Shown: one piece after another, positions 1 to 8,538 of the stretch
How the letters are laid out: the number at the start of each line of letters is the position of its first letter
Position numbering within the stretch: position 1 is the stretch's first letter
Source: Ga0077555 sp046154645
GTDB lineage: Bacteria; Pseudomonadota; Alphaproteobacteria; Rhizobiales; Hyphomicrobiaceae
Direction: 5' to 3'
DNA length: 64,000 nt
Assembly: GCA_046154645.1 (NCBI GenBank)
Contig: JBJXDZ010000134.1
Location: forward strand, 6,288 to 70,287
Made by a program: the position numbers and the translations under genes
The notes under the pieces: generated by a model
Seen by the model: only the letters and a program-made list of their open reading frames with translations
Databases searched by the model: none
Told to the model about the DNA's origin: nothing

Positions 1-1520
1 AGGCGATCGTGCGCGCCGCCTCCGAGGAAGTGGAGATCGAGCCCGCAAAGAAGGGGCGCCCGGCCAAGACGGTGACGCTGCCCGGTGGCCTCTATGTCAT
101 GGGCACCGAGCGCCACGAAAGCCGGCGCATCGACAATCAGCTGCGTGGCCGCTCCGGCCGCCAGGGCGATCCCGGCCGCACCAAGTTCTATCTGTCGCTG
201 GAAGATGACCTGATGCGCATCTTCGCCGCCGACCGCATGGAAGGCATGCTGCGCCGCCTCGGCATGCAGGAGGGCGAAGCCATCATCCATCCCTGGATCA
301 ACAAGGCACTTGAGAACGCGCAGAAAAAGGTCGAGGCGCGCAACTTCGACATGCGCAAGCAGGTGCTCAAGTACGACGACGTCATGAACGACCAGCGCAA
401 GGTGGTGTTCGAAGAGCGCGTCGAGATCATGGGTCTCGACGACGTCTCGGAGCGCGTCGACCAGATGCGGCACCAGATCATCGACGAGTTGGTGGCGCAG
501 CACATTCCCGAGAATGCCTACGCCGAGCAATGGAATGTGGCTGGCCTCAAGGAGGAGGTTTCCCGGATCTTCAGTCTGGATCTTCCCATCGACAGGTGGG
601 CCGAGGAGGAAGGCGTCGACGACAAGGTGATCCGCGAGCGGCTGGGCAAGGAGATTGACGACAAGGCCACAGCGACGGCTGCAGAACTCGGTAGTCACGT
701 GCTCAAGGGCTACGAGAACGCCAAGGGCCTCGTTGGCTTCGTAGAAAGTGAGCCGTCGCTGAAGGCGATGCTGGAACGCGAGCCGACGCAGGAAGGCCTC
801 GCCGCCATCGGCAACGCCATTCTGGCGTCGAACCAGGGTCAGATCCGCATCGACGGTGCCTCTGCCGAGGAGCAGGCCGCCAATGCCGACCGCATCGGCT
901 ACGCCTTCCTGCGCGAGTATCTCGATGCCCGCGGTCTCGTGCATGCCATCGACAGTGCGCCGAGCCGGGAGCCGGCCGAGGTCGGTCGCCTGCGCCTGAA
1001 GGACATCGAGAAGACGGTCTTGCTGCAGATGCTGGACAACCTCTGGCGCGAGCACTTGGTTACGCTCGAGCACCTGCGACAGGTGATCGGCTTGCGCGCT
1101 TACGGTCAGAAGGACCCGCTCAACGAGTACAAGACGGAGGCCTTCGAGCTGTTCGAGGCGATGCTGGCCAAGCTGCGCGAGAACGTTACCGGCCAGCTCA
1201 TGGGGCTGCGCGTCGCCGCCGAGGACGCCCCACCGCTCGAGCCGCCGCCACAGGTGCGCCCGCAGGTGCAGGCCCATCACATCAATCCGGTCACGGGCGA
1301 GGATGAGTTCGCCTTGGCCGAGGCCGTGCTGGCGGCTGAATCCCGTCCGCCGCCGGCTCCGACGCCGCCCAAGGCCGAGCCGGTCAAGCTGCGCAAACCG
1401 AATGGCAGCGACGACGGTATCGACCCGAAGGATCCGTCGACCTGGGGCCGCGTCTCCCGCAACGACAAATGCCCGTGCGGCTCCGGCAAGAAGTACAAGC
1501 ATTGCCACGGCCGCCATTGA
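1..1520 (+). CDS. secA: Protein translocase ATPase SecA, C-terminal part (5' end outside window)
   Basis: SecA is the ATP-driven motor that pushes unfolded preproteins through the SecYEG channel at the inner membrane. The reading frame is open from base 3, so this is the last ~505 residues of a protein that is usually ~900 long. Visible are the end of the second helicase lobe (motif RIDNQLRGRSGRQGDPG), the helical scaffold and wing regions (VLKYDDVMNDQR), a Pro-rich linker, and the terminal zinc-binding SEC-C motif CPCGSGKKYKHCH, which in SecA contacts SecB and phospholipid. Family identity is certain. Only the N-terminal nucleotide-binding lobe is missing, because of the window edge. The next gene is convergent. 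Confidence 0.98.
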   Translation, partial: AIVRAASEEVEIEPAKKGRPAKTVTLPGGLYVMGTERHESRRIDNQLRGRSGRQGDPGRTKFYLSLEDDLMRIFAADRMEGMLRRLGMQEGEAIIHPWINKALENAQKKVEARNFDMRKQVLKYDDVMNDQRKVVFEERVEIMGLDDVSERVDQMRHQIIDELVAQHIPENAYAEQWNVAGLKEEVSRIFSLDLPIDRWAEEEGVDDKVIRERLGKEIDDKATATAAELGSHVLKGYENAKGLVGFVESEPSLKAMLEREPTQEGLAAIGNAILASNQGQIRIDGASAEEQAANADRIGYAFLREYLDARGLVHAIDSAPSREPAEVGRLRLKDIEKTVLLQMLDNLWREHLVTLEHLRQVIGLRAYGQKDPLNEYKTEAFELFEAMLAKLRENVTGQLMGLRVAAEDAPPLEPPPQVRPQVQAHHINPVTGEDEFALAEAVLAAESRPPPAPTPPKAEPVKLRKPNGSDDGIDPKDPSTWGRVSRNDKCPCGSGKKYKHCHGRH

Positions 1521-1634
1521 TCTCGGGCCATCGGCGTCGCGGCATTGAAGGCGACGTCGGCGGTTGCCTTTGCAGTCAAGACGCGGATGGGCGCGCTGAA
1601 TCGGCTCTGGATCAGTGCTCGCAGGAACGCCTGT

Positions 1635-2609
1635 TTACGCGCGCCGTGACGCCGGTTGGCCCGCAGCGACCGACGGCAGTCGCGCAGCGTGGCGCGCCGC
1701 GTCGGCCATGATGCCATCGATCAGATCACGCACGGGCATGACGTCGTGGATCAGGCCCGCGATCTGCCCGGCTGCTGACTGGCGGCGCTCCGCTTTGTCG
1801 TCATGGTGCCGTGACAGGCGCACCCGCCGCTTCAGGTCGTTGAGCTCGGGCGATTGCGGATCGCGCGCCAGCGTCTCCTCGTAGGCCACGATCTCCGGTG
1901 TCCTGATGCAGCGGACGGTGGCGCCAGTCATGCTGCGCGTGACGATGGTGTCCGTCTCGGCCATGGCGAGAAGCTGGCCTTGCCCCCAGGCGTTCATGTC
2001 GGATTCGGTCGTCGCCATGAAGCGCGTCCCCATCTGCACACCCACCGCGCCCAGGGCGAACGCTGCGAGGAAGCCGCGCCCATCGCCAATGCCGCCGGCT
2101 GCGATGACGGGTATTTTCACGGCATCGACCACCATCGGCACCAGCGGCAGGGTTGCCACCGTGCCGACATGGCCGCCGGCCTCGGTGCCGGATGCTACGA
2201 CGGCGTCGACGCCTTCCGCCTCCATGCGCAGGGCGTGCGCGACGGTCGGGATCACGGAGACCACCTTGATGCCGGCATCCTTGAGGCGACGCACGATATC
2301 CTCGCCCGGATCGGCACGGCCCGTTGTCACGACGGGCACCGCCAGCTCGATGCATGTTGCCGCGCAACGCTCGGTGATTCCGCGGCCCATCGGCATGATG
2401 TTGACGCCGAACGGGCGCGACGTCCTGGCGCGGACGGCAGCGATATCGGCTCGAAGCTTGGCGTCGGTGCCGCTGAAGGTCGGCAACACGCCGAGGCCCC
2501 CCGCCTCGCTGACCGCTGCCACCAGATCCACGCCGCCGCCGCCTTGCATGGCACCTTGCAGGATGGGATAGCGGATCCCGAGCAGGTCGCACACGACGGT
2601 ATGGAACAT
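1635..2609 (-). CDS. Nitronate monooxygenase / 2-nitropropane dioxygenase family flavoprotein
   Basis: An FMN-dependent TIM-barrel enzyme of about 324 residues. The family oxidises alkyl nitronates to carbonyl compounds and nitrite, or acts as an enoyl reductase-like flavoprotein. Seen: the N-terminal LGIRYPILQGAMQGG motif, the GxxGVLP loop, VDAVVASGTEAGGHVG (phosphate/FMN binding region with the conserved His), and VIAAGGIGDGRG plus GVQMGTRFMATTES typical of class I members. I chose the ATG at 2609, because the upstream extension of 19 residues is Arg/Pro-rich and outside the family fold. It is convergent with secA and stands alone; the true substrate is unknown. Confidence 0.9.
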   Translation of the reverse strand: MFHTVVCDLLGIRYPILQGAMQGGGGVDLVAAVSEAGGLGVLPTFSGTDAKLRADIAAVRARTSRPFGVNIMPMGRGITERCAATCIELAVPVVTTGRADPGEDIVRRLKDAGIKVVSVIPTVAHALRMEAEGVDAVVASGTEAGGHVGTVATLPLVPMVVDAVKIPVIAAGGIGDGRGFLAAFALGAVGVQMGTRFMATTESDMNAWGQGQLLAMAETDTIVTRSMTGATVRCIRTPEIVAYEETLARDPQSPELNDLKRRVRLSRHHDDKAERRQSAAGQIAGLIHDVMPVRDLIDGIMADAARHAARLPSVAAGQPASRRA

Positions 2610-2774
2610 AGGTCGGCCTCGCTTCGCGGCTCGCGGGCGGTCGGGCAGCGAGCCGCCATCGGGCATGCTAAGGCCTCACCCGAATTCGGCAAGGGCGCGT
2701 GAGCCACAGCCGCGGGAACGGCCACGCTCGGCTGTGCAGCGCCAAGCGCACGGCCCAAACGTTCGGGGCGCCGT

Positions 2775-3005
2775 TTACTGGGCGAGAATTTCCGGGTTGA
2801 TCAGGCTCTGCGTGTCGCGCTCGCCCGTCATCTGAGCCAGGAATTCGGAGGCCGCCGCGTAGGTCGTGCGCGACTGGGTCAGCTCGCGCAATTCGCGCAT
2901 CAGCTTGATCAGCTTCGCCACGTCCTCGGTCGAAAGATGCATGCCGCGTGGCTCATAGGACGCCGGCTCGCTGTAGTAATCGATGTACTGCACTGCCACC
3001 TCCAT
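2775..3005 (-). CDS. Small hypothetical protein (76 aa)
   Basis: Starts at the ATG at 3005 behind a GGGGCGGAG ribosome-binding stretch; the open frame continues upstream but that part looks non-coding. The sequence (MEVAVQYIDYYSEPASYEPRG... then STEDVAKLIKLMRELRELT) has an acidic N-terminus and an amphipathic helix, with no signal peptide or Cys. I do not recognise a family. The gap upstream (3006-3172) is unusually AT-rich for this window (CGTTACGAAAACGTTAC) and probably carries its promoter. Confidence 0.55.
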   Translation of the reverse strand: MEVAVQYIDYYSEPASYEPRGMHLSTEDVAKLIKLMRELRELTQSRTTYAAASEFLAQMTGERDTQSLINPEILAQ

Positions 3006-3172
3006 CTCCGCCCCGGCCGGGTGGCCGTGGACTAGCTCAGGCTCTCCTTCGCTATCTTCGTTGCAGCTTGATGTGATGATGCTTGAACAACGTTTCAATG
3101 CCGTTACGAAAACGTTACAGCGAATTAACCGTGCGTGATCGCCCGGGACCAGTGGCCGGGCCATAACGGCGA

Positions 3173-3202
3173 CGGCGAGCGCTCCCTCTGGAACGCTCGC
3201 CG
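3173..3202 (-). terminator. GC-rich hairpin downstream of the flavin monooxygenase gene
   Basis: A perfect 9-bp stem (CGGCGAGCG / CGCTCGCCG) with a 12-nt loop sits 34 bases past the stop codon of the minus-strand monooxygenase gene. It has no clear U-tract on either strand, so termination is an inference. Confidence 0.4.
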
Positions 3203-3235
3203 CTGTTGCACGGCGTGCCTTTGAAGGCCCGCGCG

Positions 3236-4477
3236 CTATTCAGCCGCCACCGGCTTCTTTTTCAGGTCCTTGGAGTACTTGAGATGCACCGGCGCATCGG
3301 CTTCGAACGGGCTGTTGAGGCCCAGTTCCTTGGCCCAGATGCGAATTTGCGGGAACACCTCTTTGCCAAGCAGCTCGATGCAGCGCAGGCTGTCCTTCTG
3401 GGAGACTTTGCCGTCCTGCGCCCACACCGCCATGATGCCGGGCCGCGTCTCCTCGAGCAGATGCCTGATGCGCGGCAGCACCTGCTTCGGCGTGCCGGCC
3501 ATGATCATGCCGGACTCGAGCTGCTCTTCGAAGGTCATGGCGCCGCGCGGGTTCTTCGAGCGGCCAACCGCGAACTCGACGAACTGGCGCCGGCCGCTGG
3601 GTGAGAAGTAGCCGGCGGGATTGGCCCACACGGGATGCGCCAGACCGGTGAACTCACCCTGCATCCAGGTGAACTCGCGCGCGTTCTTGATCGCGGTCTT
3701 TTCGTCGTCATGTACGTGGATGCGCGCCAGATAGCCGCGGTTCTCTGGGCCCGTTTGGTAGCCACAGTCCGCCGCCGTCTTGTCGTACAGCTCCCAGATC
3801 TTCTTGGTCTGCTCGATCGACGTGTTGAGCGCAATATAGGGATAGCGCTGCTGCGCGGCCCACACGATCGTTTCCGTGGAGATGACACCCGGGATCCACA
3901 CGCGTGGGTAGGGCTTCTGCAAGGGCACGGCCCAGGGGTTGACGACGCGGTGCTGATAGTGCGTGCCCTCCCAGCGGAACGGCCCCGGCTCGGTCCATGC
4001 CTTGACGATCAGGTCATGGGCCTCGATGAAGCGCTCACGATTGTAGGCGGGGTTTACACCAGCCGAGAGCTGCTCCTGGCCGCCGCCGCGCACGAAGCCG
4101 GAGACGAGTCGGCCTTTCGAGATCATGTCGATCATGGCCAGCTCTTCGGCCAGCCGGATCGGGTTCTCGGCCAGCGGCAGCGGGTTCCCCAGCAGCACGA
4201 TCTTCACCTTCTCGGTGACGGCGGCGAGGATGGCAGCGCAGATATTGGTCTTGGCCTGCATGCAGAACGGCGCGTTGTGGTGCTCGTTCAGCATGATGCC
4301 GTCGATGCCGACCTCCTCGCACTTCTTGTATTGCTCGATGAACTCATTGTAGAGGCGGCTGCCGGCCACCGGATCGAAGTGCTTGTTGGAGAAGGTCAGT
4401 GCCGTGGCACCGTACTTCAGGCCTTCCTTCTCGTCATAGGCCGACATCGGCTGCTCAGTGAAATACATCAGATGCAT
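3236..4477 (-). CDS. LLM class flavin-dependent oxidoreductase (bacterial luciferase-like)
   Basis: A 413-residue member of the luciferase-like TIM-barrel superfamily, which uses reduced FMN (or F420 in some branches) and O2 to oxygenate small organic molecules. Visible family features: EVGIDGIMLNEHHNAPFC (the conserved NEHH segment near the active site), VLLGNPLPLAENPIRLAEE, MIDMISKGRLVSGFVRGGG, and RFIEAHDLIVKAW. The start ATG follows GGGAGG at a good distance. It is the last gene of a minus-strand run (hydrolase, antitoxin, toxin, monooxygenase), so cotranscription with the hydrolase at 5953 is plausible. The substrate is not predictable. Confidence 0.9.
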   Translation of the reverse strand: MHLMYFTEQPMSAYDEKEGLKYGATALTFSNKHFDPVAGSRLYNEFIEQYKKCEEVGIDGIMLNEHHNAPFCMQAKTNICAAILAAVTEKVKIVLLGNPLPLAENPIRLAEELAMIDMISKGRLVSGFVRGGGQEQLSAGVNPAYNRERFIEAHDLIVKAWTEPGPFRWEGTHYQHRVVNPWAVPLQKPYPRVWIPGVISTETIVWAAQQRYPYIALNTSIEQTKKIWELYDKTAADCGYQTGPENRGYLARIHVHDDEKTAIKNAREFTWMQGEFTGLAHPVWANPAGYFSPSGRRQFVEFAVGRSKNPRGAMTFEEQLESGMIMAGTPKQVLPRIRHLLEETRPGIMAVWAQDGKVSQKDSLRCIELLGKEVFPQIRIWAKELGLNSPFEADAPVHLKYSKDLKKKPVAAE

Positions 4478-4506
4478 GGGGTGATCCTCCCGATGAGCTT
4501 CGCAGT

Positions 4507-4932
4507 TCAGGTGCGCTGTGACTTTGAGAGCACGAATTGTCGTGCGTCTTCGATTCGAATGCCGTTGCAGGGTGTGAGGGCGAGCAGGTCGGCATCGCGA
4601 CTGATGATGGCTTCAGCACCGGCGCATACCGCCAAATCGATGAATTTATCGTCGGTTGCGTCGCGGCAGACCCGGTAGTGGCACCAGGGTTCCATGAACG
4701 TCATATCGCTGCGCAGGGCGGCGAGGGCAGCATATCGAATGTGCGCTGGGACGAAACGGTCGAATTTGGGCCGTTGAAGCACGGCCGTCACCTCATGCAG
4801 TGTGGCTTCAGACATCATGATGTCCACCGTTCTGAGCGCCAAGACATAGGCTTGTCGACCGAAAGACGAAGGAAAGCAGATTGCATCAAGCAGCACGTTC
4901 GTATCGAAGACGAGACGTGGCTTACTTCTCAT
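4507..4932 (-). CDS. PIN-domain toxin of a type II toxin-antitoxin pair
   Basis: A 141-residue PIN-fold ribonuclease. The first acidic residue is in LVFDTNVLLDA, the second acidic position in the SEATLHEV region, and the third in CRDATDDKFIDLA, followed by AIISRDADLL. These make up the metal-binding acidic cluster of the putative toxin (PIN/COG1569-type) family, which cleaves RNA. It overlaps the upstream small gene by 11 bases, the usual coupling of antitoxin and toxin. The 29-base gap to the monooxygenase start suggests the module sits inside a transcribed metabolic unit. Confidence 0.85.
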   Translation of the reverse strand: MRSKPRLVFDTNVLLDAICFPSSFGRQAYVLALRTVDIMMSEATLHEVTAVLQRPKFDRFVPAHIRYAALAALRSDMTFMEPWCHYRVCRDATDDKFIDLAVCAGAEAIISRDADLLALTPCNGIRIEDARQFVLSKSQRT

Positions 4933-5143
4933 TCAGGATCTCATCGAGCTTCTCGGGCGAAAGACCGCGTTTTTCGGCTTGCCGCGCGAAGACATCGAAC
5001 ACATCGATCGATGTCCGCGCTTTGGCCAGTTCCTCGTCGAACTCGGCGATCCTGACTTCGACCTTGATGTCGGGATCCGCGAACTCCTTCGCCCACTCCG
5101 GCGGTAGGTCGCCGGCACGTACAATTTTCTGGATGATGGTCAT
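4922..5143 (-). CDS. Probable antitoxin of the PIN toxin pair
   Basis: A 73-residue, acidic, helix-rich protein (DIKVEVRIAEFDEELAKARTS ... LSPEKLDEIL). I chose the ATG at 5143 because AAGGAG lies just upstream of it; the longer GTG start would place that motif inside the gene. Position, size and the 11-base overlap with the toxin fit an antitoxin. No ribbon-helix-helix or AbrB motif is obvious to me, so its DNA-binding type is unresolved. Confidence 0.65.
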   Translation of the reverse strand: MTIIQKIVRAGDLPPEWAKEFADPDIKVEVRIAEFDEELAKARTSIDVFDVFARQAEKRGLSPEKLDEILNEK

Positions 5144-5167
5144 GGCACGTGCGCTCCTTTGCACAGC

Positions 5168-5953
5168 CTACTTCAAGAACCCAGCCATGAGCTTGGCCAG
5201 CACCGCGGGTTGTTCCATATCCACGGCGTGGCCACAGCCCTTGATGATTTCGAGCTTGGCGCCGGGCAGCGCCGTTTGCCACTGCGCCGCCGTCGACACC
5301 GGCACCACCTTGTCCTGGTCGCCCCACACGATCATCACCGGCGATTTGATCGAGGACAGCAGATGCGGCAACGTCTGGCTGTACATGTAGGGCTTCCAGG
5401 CGATGCGGAAGCACATCTCACGCGCGATGTCCCAGGCCTCGAGCTGATCGGTGGTAATGTTGCCGTACAGCGCCTCGAAATTCTTGTGATCATGGAAGAA
5501 GGCGCGGGGATAGTCGATGTACGAGATGATGGCCTGATCGAGGATGTAGGCATCCTTGGCGGCCGGCTTGATGCCCATGGGGCCGACCAGCACCAGGCTG
5601 GCGATATCGCGCGCCGACATGGTGGCCATCTCGGCTGCGACCCAGCCACCGAAACCGAGCCCCAGCAATGACGCCTTGTCGACCGCGAGCTTGTCGAGCA
5701 GCGCCCGCTGCATGACCGCGACATCGCGTACGCTGCGCATCCACTCCGGCCGTTGCGAGCGCCCCCAACCGGCGTAGTGCGGCACGATCACGTCATAGGA
5801 TTTGGCCAGGGTATCGAACAGCGGCACCCGGTCGAGTGTCCCGATGTCGTGATGCAGCACGACCAGCGGGTGGCCCTTGCCGGCCCGAGTGACGTGGATC
5901 TTGACGCCGGCAATCTCGATGGAGGTGTCGGTCCACTTTGCAGCTTCAGCCAT
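5168..5953 (-). CDS. Alpha/beta hydrolase-fold protein lacking the usual Ser nucleophile
   Basis: A 261-residue alpha/beta-hydrolase. It has the oxyanion-strand segment LVVLHHDIG, VIVPHYAGWGRSQRP, the late acidic residue in WGDQDKVVP and the terminal His in GCGHAVDMEQP. The nucleophile elbow reads GLGFGG, where the family consensus is G-x-S-x-G-G, so the catalytic Ser position is Gly (codon GGT). It may be a non-hydrolytic member (lyase, cofactor-free oxygenase-like or binding protein) or inactive. The ATG at 5953 has GAGGGAA upstream and is preferred over a TTG at 5971. It is first in the run leading to the toxin-antitoxin pair and the flavin monooxygenase. Confidence 0.88.
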   Translation of the reverse strand: MAEAAKWTDTSIEIAGVKIHVTRAGKGHPLVVLHHDIGTLDRVPLFDTLAKSYDVIVPHYAGWGRSQRPEWMRSVRDVAVMQRALLDKLAVDKASLLGLGFGGWVAAEMATMSARDIASLVLVGPMGIKPAAKDAYILDQAIISYIDYPRAFFHDHKNFEALYGNITTDQLEAWDIAREMCFRIAWKPYMYSQTLPHLLSSIKSPVMIVWGDQDKVVPVSTAAQWQTALPGAKLEIIKGCGHAVDMEQPAVLAKLMAGFLK

Positions 5954-6145
5954 GCCTGGGTTCCCTCGCAATGGTTGCCTTCGTTATCATCGCTGGGGTT
6001 ACGGTCGCAGCGCTGATGCCGCCTGTCAATGTGTCCGTACATGTGCGCATGGACGGGCAGGCTTGCGCGTTTGATCGGGCGCAAGGACGGGCGGTTACAG
6101 GTGGGGTGTCATGCAGGCTACCGGATACACGTAGGAGCCTGCCTG

Positions 6146-6538
6146 ATGAAAGCCTATCACGCCGTCGTCTGGCTCGATCATGGCGAGGCGCGGGTGTTCT
6201 TTTTCAACCGGCATCAGGTTGAGGAGATCGATCTTGCCGCGACCAACCCGCATGCCCACCTGCATCACCGTGCCGGCACCATTTCCGGGCACCGATCGCC
6301 GCAGGACCAGAAATTCCTGCAGCATGTCGTCGAGGCCCTGAAGCCGGCGCAGGAATGGCTGATCATGGGGCCGGGCACGGCTAAGCTGGAGCTGGTCAAA
6401 CACGTGCACAGCCACGATCCCACGCTCGGCGACCGCATCATCGGCGTCGAGACGGCGGACCATCCGACCGACCGCCAGATCGTGGCGCACGCGCGCGAAT
6501 ACTTCAAGGCCGCCGACAGGATGCGCCCGCAGGTGTGA
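6146..6538 (+). CDS. Small eRF1-like 'translational machinery' protein (baeRF type)
   Basis: A 130-residue protein beginning MKAYHAVVWLDHGEARVF, the signature of short bacterial proteins related to one domain of archaeo-eukaryotic release factor eRF1. It also has FLQHVVEALKPAQEWLIMGPGTAKLELVKHV and a His-rich middle (NPHAHLHHR). The family is predicted to act on ribosomes or in stress, but no activity is established. The ATG at 6146 has GTAGGAGCC upstream. It stands alone on the plus strand, divergent from the hydrolase gene, with a repeat patch after its stop. Confidence 0.75.
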   Translation: MKAYHAVVWLDHGEARVFFFNRHQVEEIDLAATNPHAHLHHRAGTISGHRSPQDQKFLQHVVEALKPAQEWLIMGPGTAKLELVKHVHSHDPTLGDRIIGVETADHPTDRQIVAHAREYFKAADRMRPQV

Positions 6539-6584
6539 GATCGGATAGGCACAAGATTTTGCTGCACATTCTCGCCCACCTCAC

Positions 6585-6780
6585 CCTCACTCTGTCTTCC
6601 CGGACGAAGTGAGCGCACATCGTGCGCCTCACGCAGATCCGGGATCGCGTGGGTCGGGTTAGGGCACTCAGCTTACGGTGGGATCCCGGATAGCCACGCG
6701 CACGCGCCGGCTGGCACTGGGCAACCAAAGGCGCCGCAAAAAGCGCGCGCGCGGCTTCCGGGAAGACAGTGGAGGGGCGG
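6585..6780 (-). repeat. Dispersed intergenic repeat, copy A
   Basis: Non-coding patch between convergent genes. Read on the minus strand it has the same ordered boxes as the patches at 36.9-37.3 kb and 46.7-47.0 kb: CTTCCCGGAAGCCGCGC, a GCGCCTT...TTGCCCAGTGCC box, GCGTGGCTATCCGGGAT, and CCCGACCCACGCGATCCCGG. The rest of the gap to 6991 has no gene I can support; it contains an AGGGAGAGGC/GCCCCTCCCT inverted repeat near 6860-6885. Confidence 0.7.
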
Positions 6781-6991
6781 GTCTGTGCAGAAGTGCGCCC
6801 CGCATCGAGGTCAGACGCATGACCCCTTCCCGCGTCTTGTTCCCGGCGGGACGACATAGAAGGGAGAGGCAAAGCCCCTCCCTGGAGCCATCAAGAAACA
6901 GTGCGGGCCATGCGCGTCTTCTCCGGTGTCGATCGGTCAAGGCGGTCGTCAGTTCACAGTGGGATACGAAGCGCCCGTGGCAACGGACCCG

Positions 6992-8167
6992 TTAACGCAT
7001 CAACTCCTTCATGGCGTCGTCGAGGCCGCCGAGGGTGAGCGGATACATGCGGTCTTCCATGATGTCCTGCACCAGCTTGATCGAGGGCGTCCAGTTCCAG
7101 TGGTCTTTCGGCACCGGATTGAGCCACACGCAGTTCTCGTAGATGCCGGTGACGCGTTTGACCCAGGCGGAGCCCGGCTCCTCGTTCATGTGCTCGACCG
7201 AGCCGCCGGGCACTGTGATCTCGTAGGGGCTCATGGAGGCATCGCCGACGAAGATGACTTTATAATCGGCGGGGAACTTGTGCAGCACCTCCCACGTCGG
7301 CGTCTTCTCGGTCCAGCGCCGCTTGTTGTCCTTCCACACGAACTCATAGAGGCAGTTGTGGAAGTAGTAGTGCTGCATGTGCTTGAACTCGGTGCGCGAG
7401 GCAGAGAACAGCTCCTCGGCAAGCTTGATGTGCCAGTCCATCGAGCCGCCGATGTCGAAGAACATCAAGACCTTGACGGTGTTGCGCCGCTCGGCTCGCA
7501 TCTGGATGTCGAGATAGCCTTTGTGCGCCGTGCCGCGGATGGTGCCGTCGAGATCCAGCTCATCCTGCGCGCCTTCGCGGGCGAAGCGCCGCAGCCGCCG
7601 CAGCGCCACCTTGATGTTGCGCGTGCCCAGCTCGACGGAGTCATCGAGGTCCTTGAACTCGCGCTTGTCCCACACCTTCACGGCGCGGAAATTCTTGTTT
7701 TCCTTTTGCCCAATGCGCACGCCAGCCGGATTGTAGCCCTCGGCGCCATAGGGCGAGGTGCCGCCGGTGCCGATCCATTTGCTTCCGCCCTGATGCCGGC
7801 CCTTCTGTTCCTCGAGGCGCTTTTTCAGCTCCTCCATGATCTTGTCCCAGCCGCCGAGAGCCTCGATCTTTTTCTTCTCCTCCTCGGAGAGATAGAGCGA
7901 GGACACCGCTCGCAACCATTCCTCGGGGATCTCGGCGTTGGCCGTCTCGCTCATCAGTTCCAGGCCTTTGAAGACGTGGCCGAAGACCTGATCGAACTTG
8001 TCGAGATGCCGCTCGTCCTTCACCAGGGCGGCCCGCGACAGATAGTAGAAATACTCCACCCGCTGGTCCGCGAGATCGGCTTTGAGCGCCTCCATCAGCA
8101 TGAGGTACTCCTTCAAGGTGACCGGCACCTTGGCCGCCTTGAGCTCGTGGAAAAAGGTCGTGAACAT
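6992..8167 (-). CDS. VWA-domain protein, CoxE-like
   Basis: A 391-residue protein of the CoxE-like von Willebrand A family, usually partnered with MoxR-type AAA ATPases in metallo-enzyme maturation or envelope quality control. The N-terminal part is helical and charged (EEEKKKIEALGGWDKIMEEL). The VWA domain starts around residue 230, with the metal-ion site VLMFFDIGGSMDWH (first Asp near residue 238); the site has Gly-Gly in the DxGxSxD pattern. The ATG at 8167 follows GAGGCG. No MoxR gene lies beside it in this window, though it is the usual partner and may lie elsewhere. Confidence 0.88.
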   Translation of the reverse strand: MFTTFFHELKAAKVPVTLKEYLMLMEALKADLADQRVEYFYYLSRAALVKDERHLDKFDQVFGHVFKGLELMSETANAEIPEEWLRAVSSLYLSEEEKKKIEALGGWDKIMEELKKRLEEQKGRHQGGSKWIGTGGTSPYGAEGYNPAGVRIGQKENKNFRAVKVWDKREFKDLDDSVELGTRNIKVALRRLRRFAREGAQDELDLDGTIRGTAHKGYLDIQMRAERRNTVKVLMFFDIGGSMDWHIKLAEELFSASRTEFKHMQHYYFHNCLYEFVWKDNKRRWTEKTPTWEVLHKFPADYKVIFVGDASMSPYEITVPGGSVEHMNEEPGSAWVKRVTGIYENCVWLNPVPKDHWNWTPSIKLVQDIMEDRMYPLTLGGLDDAMKELMR

Positions 8168-8538
8168 GGGCAGCGCGCCTCGTCGCATGGCGGTTGTGTA
8201 GCCTTGAGATTAGCACCCCCGCCACCGCCTGTCGCGGCCTTCAGGAGGCGGCGGTGGAGGGCGATTTCTCTTTGTCCTGCAACCTGATGGGCGCTGTTCT
8301 ACCCAGATGCAGGGTCCAGTGGACGGGTTGCCGCTATCTCCTCGCTGAATCCTGGTGTGGGCAGCTATCCATGGGCAACCTTCTTCAAGATCGCGTCAGA
8401 AAGCGTCTGTCGAAGCTGAGGCATCTCGATCTTTTGCGCGATACGGCAGGCGGATCACGGCGCCACGGCGATACGGGGGGCACCGGGTCGTCTCGGGCGC
8501 GTAACGAGTTCGGGTATGATTGCGGCAGGGAATAGCAG
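8168..8538. other. Intergenic, nothing recognised
   Basis: About 370 bases between two minus-strand genes. It must hold the promoter of the VWA gene, but I see no convincing promoter or RNA gene. The plus-strand open frame here has no family features, no ribosome-binding site and poor codon pattern. Confidence 0.5.

Noticed and set aside
2704..2736. CACAGCC/GGCTGTG hairpin between two minus-strand genes as a terminator
   Set aside because: The stem is interrupted and there is no T-stretch; too weak to call.
6926..8287. 453-codon plus-strand open frame opposite the VWA gene
   Set aside because: Hydrophobic-looking but without family features; the minus strand encodes a clear VWA domain.
8194..8535. 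113-codon plus-strand open frame before the VWA gene
   Set aside because: No ribosome-binding site, no homology features, lies in a region expected to be promoter.
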